This document shows positions 20,724 through 32,666 of a DNA stretch of 64,000 nt, piece by piece. Position 1 is the stretch's first letter; every line of letters starts with the position of its first letter. The notes below the pieces were generated by a model. It was not told where the DNA came from and ran no database searches. It saw only the letters and a list, made by a program, of their open reading frames with translations. The DNA is from Wolfiporia cocos (taxonomy: Eukaryota > Basidiomycota > Agaricomycetes > Polyporales > Phaeolaceae), in contig JACCLO010000014.1 in assembly GCA_029448655.1 (NCBI GenBank), positions 248,001 through 312,000 on the forward strand. The letters are read 5' to 3'. The position numbers and the translations under genes are program-made.

Positions 20724-21839
20724 ACTCCGGCGCCAATATCACGATCACTCTGCCATCACCACTGGTATCGGCCTTGTCGATGGATGCAGCTAGAGTGATA
20801 CTTTACAATACAGATGCTATAATAGTACTCTGAGTATTTTGCTGCGTGGGTAAATATATAAACGTTTCTAATGCACTGTCTAACACAAAACAGCCAGGAT
20901 GCAAGCCCTGCAGTGCGTCATGATTGGAGCATTTGGTTCTTATCCCAATGAGGCAGGGAGGCCAGATCACTGCGCTGTGCACAAAACAATTCATGCATTG
21001 CTCAACCATGGAGCTTTTATCGTGAGACACTGTACTCACAGAGATGTACCCATATATTCCAACTTTAGATGTCTACTACATGGTAGAATCTACTCCATCA
21101 CCAGCAATTAGCATTTTAGCTTAATGTAAGTCCAGACCTTTAAATTCTGATCCCACTGCGCACATGCTTCTACAGCATCTATTGACAGTCTCAAAAATAC
21201 ATTCAATATGTTTCTGATAAATCGTTGGGAACAGATTTCTCTAAAGCTGCCTCGCTCTCTCTGGATAGCTTGCTTGCACATGAGATCTCGAGGGTGAAAT
21301 TATTCATCGAGAATCTGTTCCCAACAAAATGTCCGTTTTCGTATTCTAAGAAAATTTCTCTGCCATAGTATATCTTCAATCTTTTCACACAATGAGCTAT
21401 CGGTTATATACCATTGTGCATTGCAACATTCTGCACGCCAAACTGATGCCGCTGATGGCATGTCCGGCATCTGACAGCGGCGCATCAAGGCGCTTGGTCA
21501 AGCAGGAATTGCTGGCCCCCTACAGTTGCCCCTCCCCACTGTAATGTGTTGGAATATCCGGGCGATGATCGATGATGGGCACGGCAATTGGTACATGTCA
21601 CAGGCAAAACGTGACTCACGCTTGAACTCACGCTAAGTACATTTATTCCCGCTACCGGAGGTAGTGGGTCTTGGAGCGTAAATTGGAACGCAAAAGGTTT
21701 CAAAATTTCCCTTGGGCTTTAGGGCAGGTCTCCAGTTACAATTTTTCTTATCAGCTTGTATGTGTGGGAACATAAGTAACAAAATATCTGATCCGGATGT
21801 CTCCGACAGCAACCCAGACGGTGAACGTTTGAATGCTTA
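20724..21839. other. Intergenic; nothing recognised
   Basis: No supported gene. A short interrupted inverted repeat (GTTGGGAACAGAT near 21227 and ATCTGTTCCCAAC near 21315) is the only structure I noted. Confidence 0.45.
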
Positions 21840-22810
21840 TACTAAGGATGGACACAGGTTGCAAAACTTTCAGAAAGTTGTGGATAGTAAATTCAGCATG
21901 CCGCCGTTTGCCACCGGATCTTTTCAGATGGATAGCCAGGTATCCTGTCTATGTGTCAAAAATATAATGTCAATGGATGCGTATGTTGAACGAGTGAGCG
22001 AGACATTCCAAGTGGAGGGTGTCAAATGGACAGAGGTTGCAAAATTATGTCACAGATCATCACGCACTGCTGCGCATGCCGAGATCGCGGCAGTCAGCCA
22101 GCTTGACCGGCATGCAGGTCTTACCGTGATTCAGGCCACTGAAGGATTTATGATCAGACCTCCGTCAGGATACCGAGAACCAAAACAGATATATGTTCAA
22201 ACTAACGGCGCACAAATGCTCTTCATAAGTCACTGCCAATGTTCGATGGCAAATAGAAGGGATAAGCGGAGTGATAGTAAGTGTCGCCACCGCTATTTCT
22301 GCAAATTTGACCACTGAGAACTTTGGCCTTAGGCATTGCTGATGCTAGTTCTTGTGGGAGAAGACAAGGTGGCCAACATGCCGAAGTGGCCAAAATGGAG
22401 TTTGAATATGTGAGATTGCGTGACTTCCTTTCTGGGTAATGAACCAGCGCTTTGCTGCATTTGAACATTGTTCCGTAATTCTACACAGAGTCTGTACCAC
22501 AATGAGGACCGGGCATTGATCATAAGAGTGATATTACATTGCTCCAAGAAGAGTGAGACATTTCAATCACTGGATCGGATTAGATCTGGAAATCAATGCA
22601 TGAATTTCACAATCTTGGAGGCATTTGCAACACTAATGATTTTCTACAGTGTCCGTCACTTGGAAATAGCACAATATTTTGGCATCAACTTCAAGATCAG
22701 AAGCATGGGTATTGTTATGATTGTTTCAGGAGGCCAGCTCTTACTACTTCTCGCTATGTGAGCCAGTTTGCAACCTGTGTCCGCTTTGCAACCTGTGTCC
22801 ATCCTTAGTA
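21840..22810 (+). mobile_element. TIR DNA element, copy 2
   Basis: 21842-22808 matches 3229-4226 almost base for base, with a few substitutions and small deletions (about 31 bp shorter overall). The 24-bp TIRs are identical and TA lies on both sides. The ~150-codon internal frame is kept, ending at 22317. Near identity of two copies 18 kb apart implies recent activity. Confidence 0.75.
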
Positions 22811-23159
22811 GCTTATAGCGTTGCCTGACCCGCGTTGTGTACCCTACATTATCACAGCATTTGTCACAGACGTACCACGTCTGTGTGACCCTGGACTCAG
22901 GGGAGATCCTACATGCCTCTACAGGCCCACAAGCCACCGTGCCAGAGGTGAGCGTAGAGGCTAACATGGGATGGCACAAGGCGCATTCCCTAGCATACGC
23001 CGACGGGCCCTGCGCATGATGAACCACAAGTACAGACTACCAAAGGTAGTCCTCTGGGAGTACCTATGGTACTCCACGATGGGTCACGTAGCATCGGCGA
23101 CTCACAGACGAGCTAGACAAGATAGGGGCCCCGGGCCAGTGACATGCAGGGAAGTTGGA

Positions 23160-23400
23160 GCGAAAGGGACCTTAGTCCATTGACGAGAATCTTAGAGATG
23201 GGGTATTAACCCACATCTCGATGTATTATATACCTGCGCATGGTAACTACCGAGCTAGCCCTAAAGTAGTGGCCTGTGCGCCATCTATCTAAGAGGTCAT
23301 GTGCAAGGACACGTGCTATGTAAGTAATGTGACCATTGGTGTGGCACCTGACGTGCACGCTACCCTACAGCGCTAATCTAATGGGTCAGCTGATCTAGAC
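23160..23400 (-). repeat. Diverged relative of the element-C LTR
   Basis: Shares, with gaps, GCCCTAAAG, a GTGCGCCATCTAT-type stretch, CATGTGC and TATGTAAGTAATGTGACC with 18460-18590. Boundaries are unclear. Confidence 0.35.
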
Positions 23401-26335
23401 GGAATGAAACGAACGTGGAGGTGGCTGAGGCCTAGAGAGGCGCGCGCGCACGCAGAGGCGCCCATAGAGCCTATAGCAAGAGCTGTCAGATATCCCCCTA
23501 GATATTCTGTGACAGCATTAACAATCGTGTTGGTACGTGTATGCGCCAGTAGTAATATTGTGCGAATACACGCCTGCTCAGCTATCAATCTGATATCTTC
23601 CCCATTCATGAATTTGTATGCAACATGATCCTTGGGTCTAGCTTATTCGCCTCAAATTAAAAATCACAAGAAAGCAGAGACTCTTCGGATAGCTTGGATT
23701 GTGGTGAACATATATATGGTTGAGGTGCCTTGATTTTTGGGTTGACTCAGTTGGAATGCCTTCTGGTGGGCATCTTTCATCTGGATGCCGTCATCAAGCA
23801 AGACCTGCAAAGAATCAGCAAAAATGCCCGCAGCAAGCTCGGCAAGTCCGCGATGCTAAGTAGAGAATAGCTAGAACATGCACCATAGTCTTTGAGTCAC
23901 TACCTTCAGCCTCTAGTGCTGCATGTAGTTTCCGAGTACACTCCTGCTTATGTGAGCTGCCACCCAAGGAGTCCCCACAAGTGGTCATTGACGTCAGACA
24001 TTCCATCTTCAGTACTATCTGATTCAAAGTTGAGCTACTATTGTTGTATACCCATAGGATATATAGAGCATATAGTTATTTAAAGCAGCAGTAAGTAATG
24101 TCTCAAAAATGCCGGTACTAATTACAGCGTGCTAGACGCGTTGCAATGCGCGAGCGCGACAATTCACAACCACACATTGGTTTGGGGGGTGGAGTGGGGC
24201 AGAGCGAGATATACAGCCGCCTATACGAAAGCCATGACCACTTCTCTGTTTGTTCTGTACTGCATGCATTGATCTGCCCGCACACCAGTAGCGGGCTATG
24301 CCGTGCTTGCGCGGCCTTACTGCCTTATTTTCCCGGTATTGTGCTTCTAAAGCACCCTCTCTACGATCACGTGCACCTACGCTCACTACACAGCGCCATT
24401 ACCGGCGGCTAGGATATATATGTATAAATGCCACGCTAATATATATATAGGGGGTAGAGCGCTATGTTCAGACTTCATTCTGAACTTGGCGTTCTTCCGC
24501 CCGCCTCACCCCAGTTAGCTCTGAGGGCCCAGGGTGGTCTTGTCAGTACACCCGGTTGTTAGGGCGAGCGTCGCCACCGGTTTCATATGGTCTACGCGCG
24601 GCTTCGTGGTTAGTTAAGTAGCGCGGATTTTTCTGTACATACCTCGTCGATTTGTAACTCTTACATGTTGGAAGTCGACGCGCTCGGCGCGCGATGGTGC
24701 GATCGGAGTCGCACATCGATCGGAGTCAATAGGCGGAAATGGCGGGCGCGGCGGGAGTCGGGGGGCTGATAATCGGGGCGGTACGGGCAGATGAGTCACC
24801 GTTAGTATAAAATGGGACGGATTGTACGTACCTACGCCGTGCGTTTGTAACCCATCCAGACGAAGTCCCTGGAGTCCGAAAGGGAGCGCGTAGCCTCACG
24901 AGCGGGCGCCTTCCCGTGAATTTCGACATTACACTCCTCGGATCACTGCAGTACTTGACTGAGGTGTCGTCTCTCTGGAACAGTCAACATAGTGCTAGCT
25001 AAATTACCATGTATCCAGAATCTCAAGACCTCAACGTTCAACAACGTTCAACGTCAACACTTCTTGCTACTCGGCTCCATACAACTACGAGCTGCCTACG
25101 TATACACAAGATCAGAATATGTATGCGTTCTTGGGAGTCGATCCATCGTCATCAGATACATCACATGATATTGGCGTCTGTTGACCGAAACTAGATTTGT
25201 CCGGGTCCCTAAAGTCAAAGTGCTCAGGCGAAGGTTGTCTGCTAGCGCTAAAGACGAGGTTTGTATCGTCGCCTATTGATCGCAAAAGCATGATAAAGCT
25301 CTCAACGATAAATAAGATCTATACATCTAAACAGAGATGCTATACTGATCGATGCCAACAGATCCTGTTGCGACTTAGTTGCAATCATGCTACACACATC
25401 TCGAAGCTCCACAGAAGGTCGATAAATCAGATGCGTTATACCATGCACAGTGAGCAATGTCATATTATTGAGCTGCTGAACAGTCAGGAGGCGGACGAAT
25501 GACATGCTCGTGGACTGAAATACGGGATCAGCTGACCGCCCTACACCGCCCCTCGTCGGCTACCATCCACTCTTACCGTATAATTGAAAACTGGCGCGCC
25601 CTGACGTTCAGCTGACCTCGGGACAGACGATACCTCGGCGTTTCTCTCAAAGCATAACTTCCCAGTCTTCCCTATGGGAAAGTGATGTTCGGCCTTCAGC
25701 ATCTTCTAGCCTGTTAATCTTACTGTGAGCACACCTTTAAGCTCAAGCGTAATTTGCTAGACTCACTGGAAGTGCAATGATTCCATGTCAGACCCGACTG
25801 AGAACTTACCGCAATGACTAGGTTTTACTGCTCTGATCTTGACCAAATTCAGGGTCGCACCGGCGGAGTTCCGTCATGGGGAACTGAGTGCAATGTATGT
25901 ACCTCGTGAGAGGCACAAAAGATTGCGTCGCTTCTACTTTAGAGCTCGATAAGACATGCAAGGACAATCGGCAGCACAACGAAATGCATGAAGCCACAGA
26001 AATCCTTTCTCGTGAGCCACTGTTGCTCGAAGAGCAGTACACAAGCGCCGCGTTATAACCATGAGGACTCTGAACTCCAGAATCCCGTGCTCTGTCGATT
26101 GAGTAGGCATTCATTCTGCCCACTACTATTCGCCTAGCTCCTCCGCCCGGAGAAATGTGGGCAGTCATGCTCTGGCGAATCCTAGGAGAAAAGGCCATGC
26201 GGGATCACCTGAGATACCCTGACACCTTGATGTCTATCCTAACTTGTTGCTATATAGGCATGGCAATCCTCGATACGTATGCCCGATGATTTCACGCTCA
26301 TCAGGGCGCGCTGGCGTATTAAAATTTAAGTCAAC
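23401..26335. other. Intergenic; no supported gene
   Basis: About 2.9 kb. Minus-strand pieces near 23815-24027 (RKLHAALEAE) could be exon relics, but no family was recognised. TATATATATAGG near 24445 and a GC-rich block at 24560-24920 might be promoter DNA. The GC-rich block loosely resembles 49740-49900. Confidence 0.35.
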
Positions 26336-28434
26336 ATGGCTGTCGGCGGCGCAGTGACGACCAACGTAACCACAGGTGTGTCTCATCTATTGGATCCAAA
26401 AAGGAAGTGGTACAACAACCGGCGGTACGTTCCTGTCTTGCTCCAGGATCGACGAATGCTTATCTCGCGTTATCAGTCTCATAAACCTCCATGCGTGGAT
26501 CGTCCTCATGTATGTGCAAGGGCAATTTCTGGTTATGATACGCTAATCTTCCCCTAGTGTCATTATATCCTCCGCCAATGGCTTCGACGGTAGCTTGATG
26601 AACAACTTTCAATCTTTGTGGCAATGGGAGGGCTATTTCAAGAACCCTTCGGGCTCCCTTCTGGGCGCCCTGAGCGCTATGCAGGTAATTCCCACTCCGT
26701 TGGATGCCAATGATTTCGTTGTTGAAGGAGAGATAATCAGAACATCGGATCGCTGGCTGCCTATCCATTCGCTCCATATTTGTCTGATGGAATTGGCCGC
26801 CGTGCGACCATATTTTTGGGCGCCATTATCACACTGGTCGGTGTTGCACTCCAATCGGCGGCCTACAATATTGGGATGTTCATCGGCGGAAGGTCAGTCG
26901 TTAAGAAACAAAGTTGTCTTTTGCGTGAGGTGACACGTGCGCAATAGGTTTTTGATCGGGTTCGGAGTGTGTTTTGCCAGTGAGTATATTATTTGTTGAG
27001 GAATATGCCCAGCTTGCTGACATTCCAGATAGCCAACGCCGCCCCGATGCTCGTCACAGAGATATCATATCCTACATATCGTGCCCCGCTCACATCAGTG
27101 TACAATTCATTGTGGTACTCGGGCAACGTCATGTTTGTGATCACCTCTCGTCACAGGAAGCTAACGTGCTGAATTTTATTTAGTGCGTCTTGGGTGACAT
27201 TCGGAACCGCATACATACCAAATGAGTGGTCCTGGAGGGTGCCTTCTCTCATTCAAGGCATACCTTCTGTGTTGCAGCTCTTTCTGATTATGCTGGCCCC
27301 GGAAAGCCCTCGATGGCTGATCTCTAAAGGGAAGGAAGCAGAAGGCTTAAAAATTCTAGCCTACTACCATGCCGACGGTGATGATCAAGATCCCCTAGTG
27401 CAATTTGAGTTCGAGGAGATTAAAGCAAGCATCGAGTTTGAACAACATTGTTTGCATCATACTCATGGCGATCTGTATCTGTACTAACTTGACTATTCTC
27501 AGTGTACAAAGACGTCGGCTGGTTGACATTGTTTAAGACTCCCGGGAACAGAAAGCGGATGATGCTGGCCTGTGCGATAGCATGGTTCTCACAATGGTCC
27601 GGGAACGGGCTGGTTTCGTACTATTTGAACAAGGTCTTCGACACAATCGGCATCACAAACACGACTATTCAGTTACTCATAACAGGGTGTGTGTATATAC
27701 TGCTCTGGTATATTGATCTGACATCATCATGCACCAGAATTTTGGCTATCTGGAACCTCGTAATCTCCATCGGCGCATCCTTCTTAGTCGATCGGCTTGG
27801 CAGACGTCCACTCTTCCTGTGGGCTACGGGTGGTTGTCTTGTGTTCTTCACACTACAGACTATATGCTCGGCACGATACGCTCTGGAGCCTCAACCTGCT
27901 ACTGCACATGCCGTCATTGCGTTCATTTTCTTGTACTATGGCTTCTACGAGTCAGTAAAAGTGTGCATGCCCCTTGCTTGCAACGTTTCCTCACACTATT
28001 TACAGTCTCGCATACACGCCCTTAATCGTAACCTACACAGTGGAGATCTTGCCAAACTCACTCCGTGCCAAGGGGCTGACCGTGTATAGCGTCATGGTCT
28101 CCCTCTCTCTCATCTTCAATCAATACGTCAACCCGATCGCTCTGCAGCGAATTGCCTGGAAGTACTATGTACGACATCTTTAGTGTATTTCGAGCTGTCG
28201 CACTAATGTGTTGTTGCACAGATATTCTACTGCTGCTGGATTGCCTTCGAGTTCGTGTTCATTTTCTTCTTCCTTGTCGAGACGAAGAATAGGACCCTTG
28301 AGGAAACTGCCGCCCTATTCGACGACAATGCTGCAGAAGTGCTTCCTGTCGTCATTACAGAGGAGGGGCCACAAGACAAGATGTCTGAGTCGGAGAAGTC
28401 AATGGAAAAGGTCATCGAAGGCGCGTCAACTTAA
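26336..28434 (+). CDS. MFS sugar transporter (523 aa, 11 exons)
   Basis: Exons: 26336-26424, 26477-26509, 26558-26684, 26741-26892, 26948-26979, 27033-27132, 27184-27449, 27503-27686, 27738-27950, 28006-28168, 28222-28434. All joins keep frame. Features of the fungal hexose/lactose-permease branch are present in order: NGFDGSLMNNFQSL in TM1, GRR after TM2, GFGVCFATNAAPMLVTEISYP (split by an intron), PESPRWL before the central loop, FSQWSGNGLVSYYL in TM7, DRLGRRPLF, and VETKNRTLEE at the C-terminal end. Twelve membrane segments are expected; it should import a sugar at the plasma membrane by proton symport. The acceptor for exon 6 (AG at 27031-27032) was chosen because the AG four bases earlier breaks frame. 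The stop is 143 bp from the stop of the convergent AAA gene. Confidence 0.92.
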
Positions 28435-28577
28435 GCCGCATATATTGGCGACCAGGAGACTTTGTAATTGTATGCTTGTGCTGTATCTCGATTATCTAGC
28501 AATGTACAGCCACACTGATGGTGGGCAATGATCGTGCTGCTTGTATTGCCAATTTGCTATAGCTACATGACGTGTAT

Positions 28578-31390
28578 CTACTGGTACATTGTGTGACTGG
28601 CAAACAGGTCAATTACGTGGCCCTCGCCAGAGCGAAAAACATCGCACCTGGTATCAAATTGCTCCATCAACTCGAGGACCTGTACAAGGTGTCGGAACCC
28701 GAGTTTCTCCTGTCTGCCCACTGCGAGGGCCGCAGCAGTCTTCACTACATTCTTAATCTGACGTCCATTCACTTTCTTCTCTCCGAGCTCGCGCAGCTCT
28801 TCTTGCGTGATCCCTCCGTCGGAGAGATCCCCATTGACCTTGCGCAAGAACGCTAGCCATATCTGGCGCCGGGCGTCTGCAGTGAGGTCTTGGTATCGCA
28901 GTGAGACGTGAATGCGGGATTGAAACGCTTCGTCAAAGACGCGGACTCGGTTGGTTGTAAGGAAGAGTATTCCGCGGAAATATCTGAGTCTATGAGCACC
29001 ATTGTACATCAAATCGCATAAGACACGTACTCCAATTGCCTCAAGAACACAGCGACCATGGCATTTCGCTCCAATAGCTGTAAGGAACGCTCCTCGAGGA
29101 ACACATCGGCCTCGTCAATCAGGCATACAGCTCCCCACGAAGCAGCTACTTTGAAAACGCTTGTCAGACTCGTGTCGACTGCTGCTGCAGTCGTGCCTAA
29201 GTCTCCTGCACCGACTACGTAGAGGGGCTCTGCGGGAAGTACAGAATGTCAGCCACATCACCGCCCAAGGTAAGTCGTGGCTGGATACGTACTGCGTAAC
29301 TCTGAGACGAAGATAACAATCAATTAGAGTTATGCACTGGCTCAGGAGCCCAATGTACTAGTTACATACCTTCGCTCATGGCTTCAGCAGTGAGACTCTT
29401 TCCTGCAGTTGTGCAAACAGGAACAGCTTAGCATATGGACCTTGGCTGTTATAATCTCTCCATACCTGTACCAGGATTGCCAAATAGGTTGATGACGAGG
29501 CCGAGTCCTTTGCCTGAGATGAAGTCATCGAAGGCGGACGCCGCACCTGAACTGTAAGACTCGAGTAGAGTTTTCAGGACTGCCTTGTTTTGAGGAGGGA
29601 TTACAAGCTGTGCGAAAGCCTCGTCGTTCCATTGGAATGACTCTACATGCTCGATATTGAACTCCACTGTCGATAGCACAGAATAGGGACAATCAGCCAT
29701 GCTGCGATTACGCGCAGAGGACGTTACTCACACCATTGCTTGTCAGAAAGGCTGAATCCATAGACGATGGGAGTGGTCAACAGCAGCTCCTCGTCGGAGA
29801 GATTACGGATCTTATCAGGTGTGTTCTGACTATCGTCCGACCGTTGGGATCTCATGGCATGCCTATCTATGTGTTCGCCAGACAATGTCTTGCTGACATG
29901 GGGGAACCTAGCGTAATTCGGTGCTGTCTCAACGAAGGTCTCTATGATTTGCAGCTATATGAACACAGTGCCCAGATGTATCTGTCCTGGACTTACTCCT
30001 GTCTATCATGACTCGAGAATTGATCTGGGTAGCGGTTGTATTAATGTGAAAATCGAACAAGAAATAAACTTTACTCACACTATGTTTAATATACTGTTTC
30101 TGCATCCATTGGTATGCAATCCCTCGATAGGCAAGATGATGGACGCCACCGGCGATCCCTGCCCACTTCTTCCCACGTTGAACCAGGCGCTCTTTAAGAC
30201 CTTCTACACCGCCCGGTCCTGCATAGTACTGGATCGGATACGCAGGAAGAGACGAGATCTTCCGCGTCCCAGAGAAGCTGTAGATATCAATCACAGCCCC
30301 GAAGCCTGCAAATCCAAAGCCAATCGAGGTCGTCTCCTTGTTGCCAGGCTCAACTACGTCGGCCTCGACATACTCTACCACAAGACGCCATAGGTACCTC
30401 ATGCCTTGATCGGGGCCCTGCTGTCCTATGAAGAGGCCCGTTGGATCTTGAGCGGCAGGAATCACACCCTGCTGCTCCGGAACCTGGCACAGCTCTGCGT
30501 GTGCGAGACGCACTGCGCGTGGCTCTCCTGTCGCTGGACATAGAGTATACAATACCGTCTTCTTCGGGATATACAGGGCCCACAGCAGATCACCCGTGAT
30601 CTCGCTGTGCGCAAGCAGGGAGGACAGAGTGGCGAGCGTTTCCTCGTGAGTTTGGGTGAGATATGCCAGAAGGTGACTCAGGTGGGCGAGCGTCAGTCGC
30701 AGTGGAGAATCCTCTGCCGCGCTTTCAGCTTCTGCTTTTGTGGCAAGTTTCTCAGCGTGCAATTGTAGCTCTGATAGCCATGCAAGAAAAATCTGTGGAT
30801 TAACCTACAGTTTTATGCGTAGCTCTAGCAGTAGCGGTGAAAAAGCTAGAGATTCGCCCACCCGTAGTGGCTTCGCGGTCCATGAGACTCCAGGAACCTG
30901 CCCCATGACTTCTTGGCCGACATCTATCAACTGTGGACTGTTGATTTGCAGGAATGTAGACACATGGTATGTCTTTGAATTTACAGGGCCTTTGGGGGTA
31001 AAGCGACGTATTACTGTGAAAGCATAAGGAGTATATTTCGCACTGTCGCTTCGTGCTTCGGCTGTAGTCTCAACTGCGGGTGCTGGTTTGATGATATATT
31101 GGTGAGTGAGAGGGTTGAAGACCTCATGCAGACGCTTGACTTCTAGTACTGATCCAGGAGGGCCTATGACGACAATATCTTCTACTGCCTCCTGATCCAT
31201 AGGATCATATTCGACTACTTCCTCCCCTGGGTTGGCCGGAATTGCCAAAGGCGGCACATCAGGACCAGGGAGTATGTGAGGCACTGCTGGCGACGGTTGA
31301 TGCTTTGAGGATCATCGCTTCAAACGTCAACGACCGGACGAGACTCCCACCTATGCGAGCTTTATGAGCTGAGAGCTGCAGTCTGTGCAT
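28578..31390 (-). CDS. DUF7025/AAA-type ATPase (754 aa, 10 exons)
   Basis: Exons from the 5' end: 31390-31351 (tentative), 31286-30862, 30792-30079, 30024-29997, 29941-29732, 29666-29466, 29402-29370, 29301-29293, 29229-29031, 28983-28578. The sum is 755 codons including stop, in frame throughout. The N-terminal half is the DUF7025 region (EITGDLLWALY, RVMIDRKTF). The C-terminal half is an AAA ATPase: Walker A GNPGTGKSLTAE, split over an intron; Walker B CLIDEADVFLEER; sensor-1 TTNRV; and an arginine-finger region ending SRIHVSLRY. Proteins of this kind are common in filamentous fungi and mostly uncharacterised; remodelling of protein complexes is the family expectation. The 9-nt exon 29301-29293 encodes the centre of EELRKPLYVVGAGD. 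Exon 1 is supported only by splice sites, an ATG and phase. Confidence 0.88.
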
Positions 31391-32666
31391 GTTGCGTTGC
31401 ATGTTGCGTTGCAGGTGGAGGAGCTAACCTGGAGCGGTCAAAGTACTAGTTTGAAACTTGCTGGGAGGTCGTAATAACTCCCTTCGCGGCACCGACGTAC
31501 ATGACGATATGACTACATTTGGACTCCACCGTGCCAGCGCTCCCAGAATGACTGGGTGCCGCCTTATGTAAGGGAGAAGCAGCTTCCCTAATGAGGTTCA
31601 TGTTGGCGCCGAGCCACCTAGCAGTTATAGCGCCCAGCGACTCGCCTGTTCATAAAGTACGAGTTTAATTACCCGCGGCTTTGCCACGGATGTCAATTGT
31701 CACTTAAGTATGATAACTAATAGAATAAGGGAAAAACATATTGTATGGCAATGCGAGTCCACCCAACCCCAGGGTGTGTGATCACCCTGCTGCACCTCGC
31801 TCAGCCACTTCCGACACCTCGCTGATGCTCGGTGTCGTCGTCGCTTCGCTTGTGGTGCCTCATAAACCTCCCGGTTACTCTTAAATTTTCTAGCAGGTAT
31901 CTACAGTATAGGCCATTTACGTTACAACATCCCCGTGGCGCTGCACAGGGAGAACGCGCGAAACACGGTCGAAAGGACTTGACTTGAACGCCGCGCACGC
32001 GTTGTAGGCGCCGTCCGTGGGAAATGGCACGGGGGTGGTGGCGCGCGCCCTACGGGCCAATGAACGCACGGTTGCCACGCGAGAACCACATGGTTTTCTT
32101 CCACGGCCCTTTAGTACTTAGATCAATGTTATCTCCGCCGTGCTCCATCGCTCGCAATGCATCAACGACATGTAGGTGTATTTAACTGGTGTATTTAACT
32201 AATCCAATTGAGCGCTCAGAAGGGAATCTGCGATCTTCATATATCAATGTTGCACCCAAACTCGCTTGATCATTAAGGTTCACAGCGTCATCGAGTAATG
32301 ACTAATTTCAGTACTAATCCCACTGAGCTCACATTATGCGTTGTAGCTAAAACAGTGCATTGTGAAGTATATAGTGCGCTGAGGTAATAATGTTGAAGCA
32401 TTTTCAGCCACTTATCGTCATGTTCAAAATGTGAGTTTGAGGTTCCGCAGTCAATATTTTGTTGTTTAGTGCCCGCACACTTTTTGTCGGGGAATGATCT
32501 GGTATGGGGACCCCCATCTATAGGATTTGTTCGCCTCACACGGTGCGCCGAGGGAGGGATTGTGCGCGAATGGCGGGTTCTCTTCGCGCCGTTAGGGAAA
32601 AGATTCAGATTCATCGGTCAAGAATATCCTTACTTCAGTGAACAAATTATCAAGAACGTATTACCC
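31391..32666. other. Intergenic between AAA gene and its copy
   Basis: No supported gene. Direct repeats TGCGTTGCATGTTGCGTTGCA occur near 31390-31412. Confidence 0.45.

Noticed and set aside
21225..21330. Inverted repeat GTTGGGAACAGAT...ATCTGTTCCCAAC
   Set aside because: Short arms (~17 bp with an indel), no flanking duplication and no second copy seen; not enough for an element.
26976..27028. GC-AG intron or alternative acceptor at 27028 in the sugar transporter
   Set aside because: The acceptor at 27032 with the normal GTGAGT donor gives the conserved FATNAAPML sequence in frame, so no unusual splice is needed.
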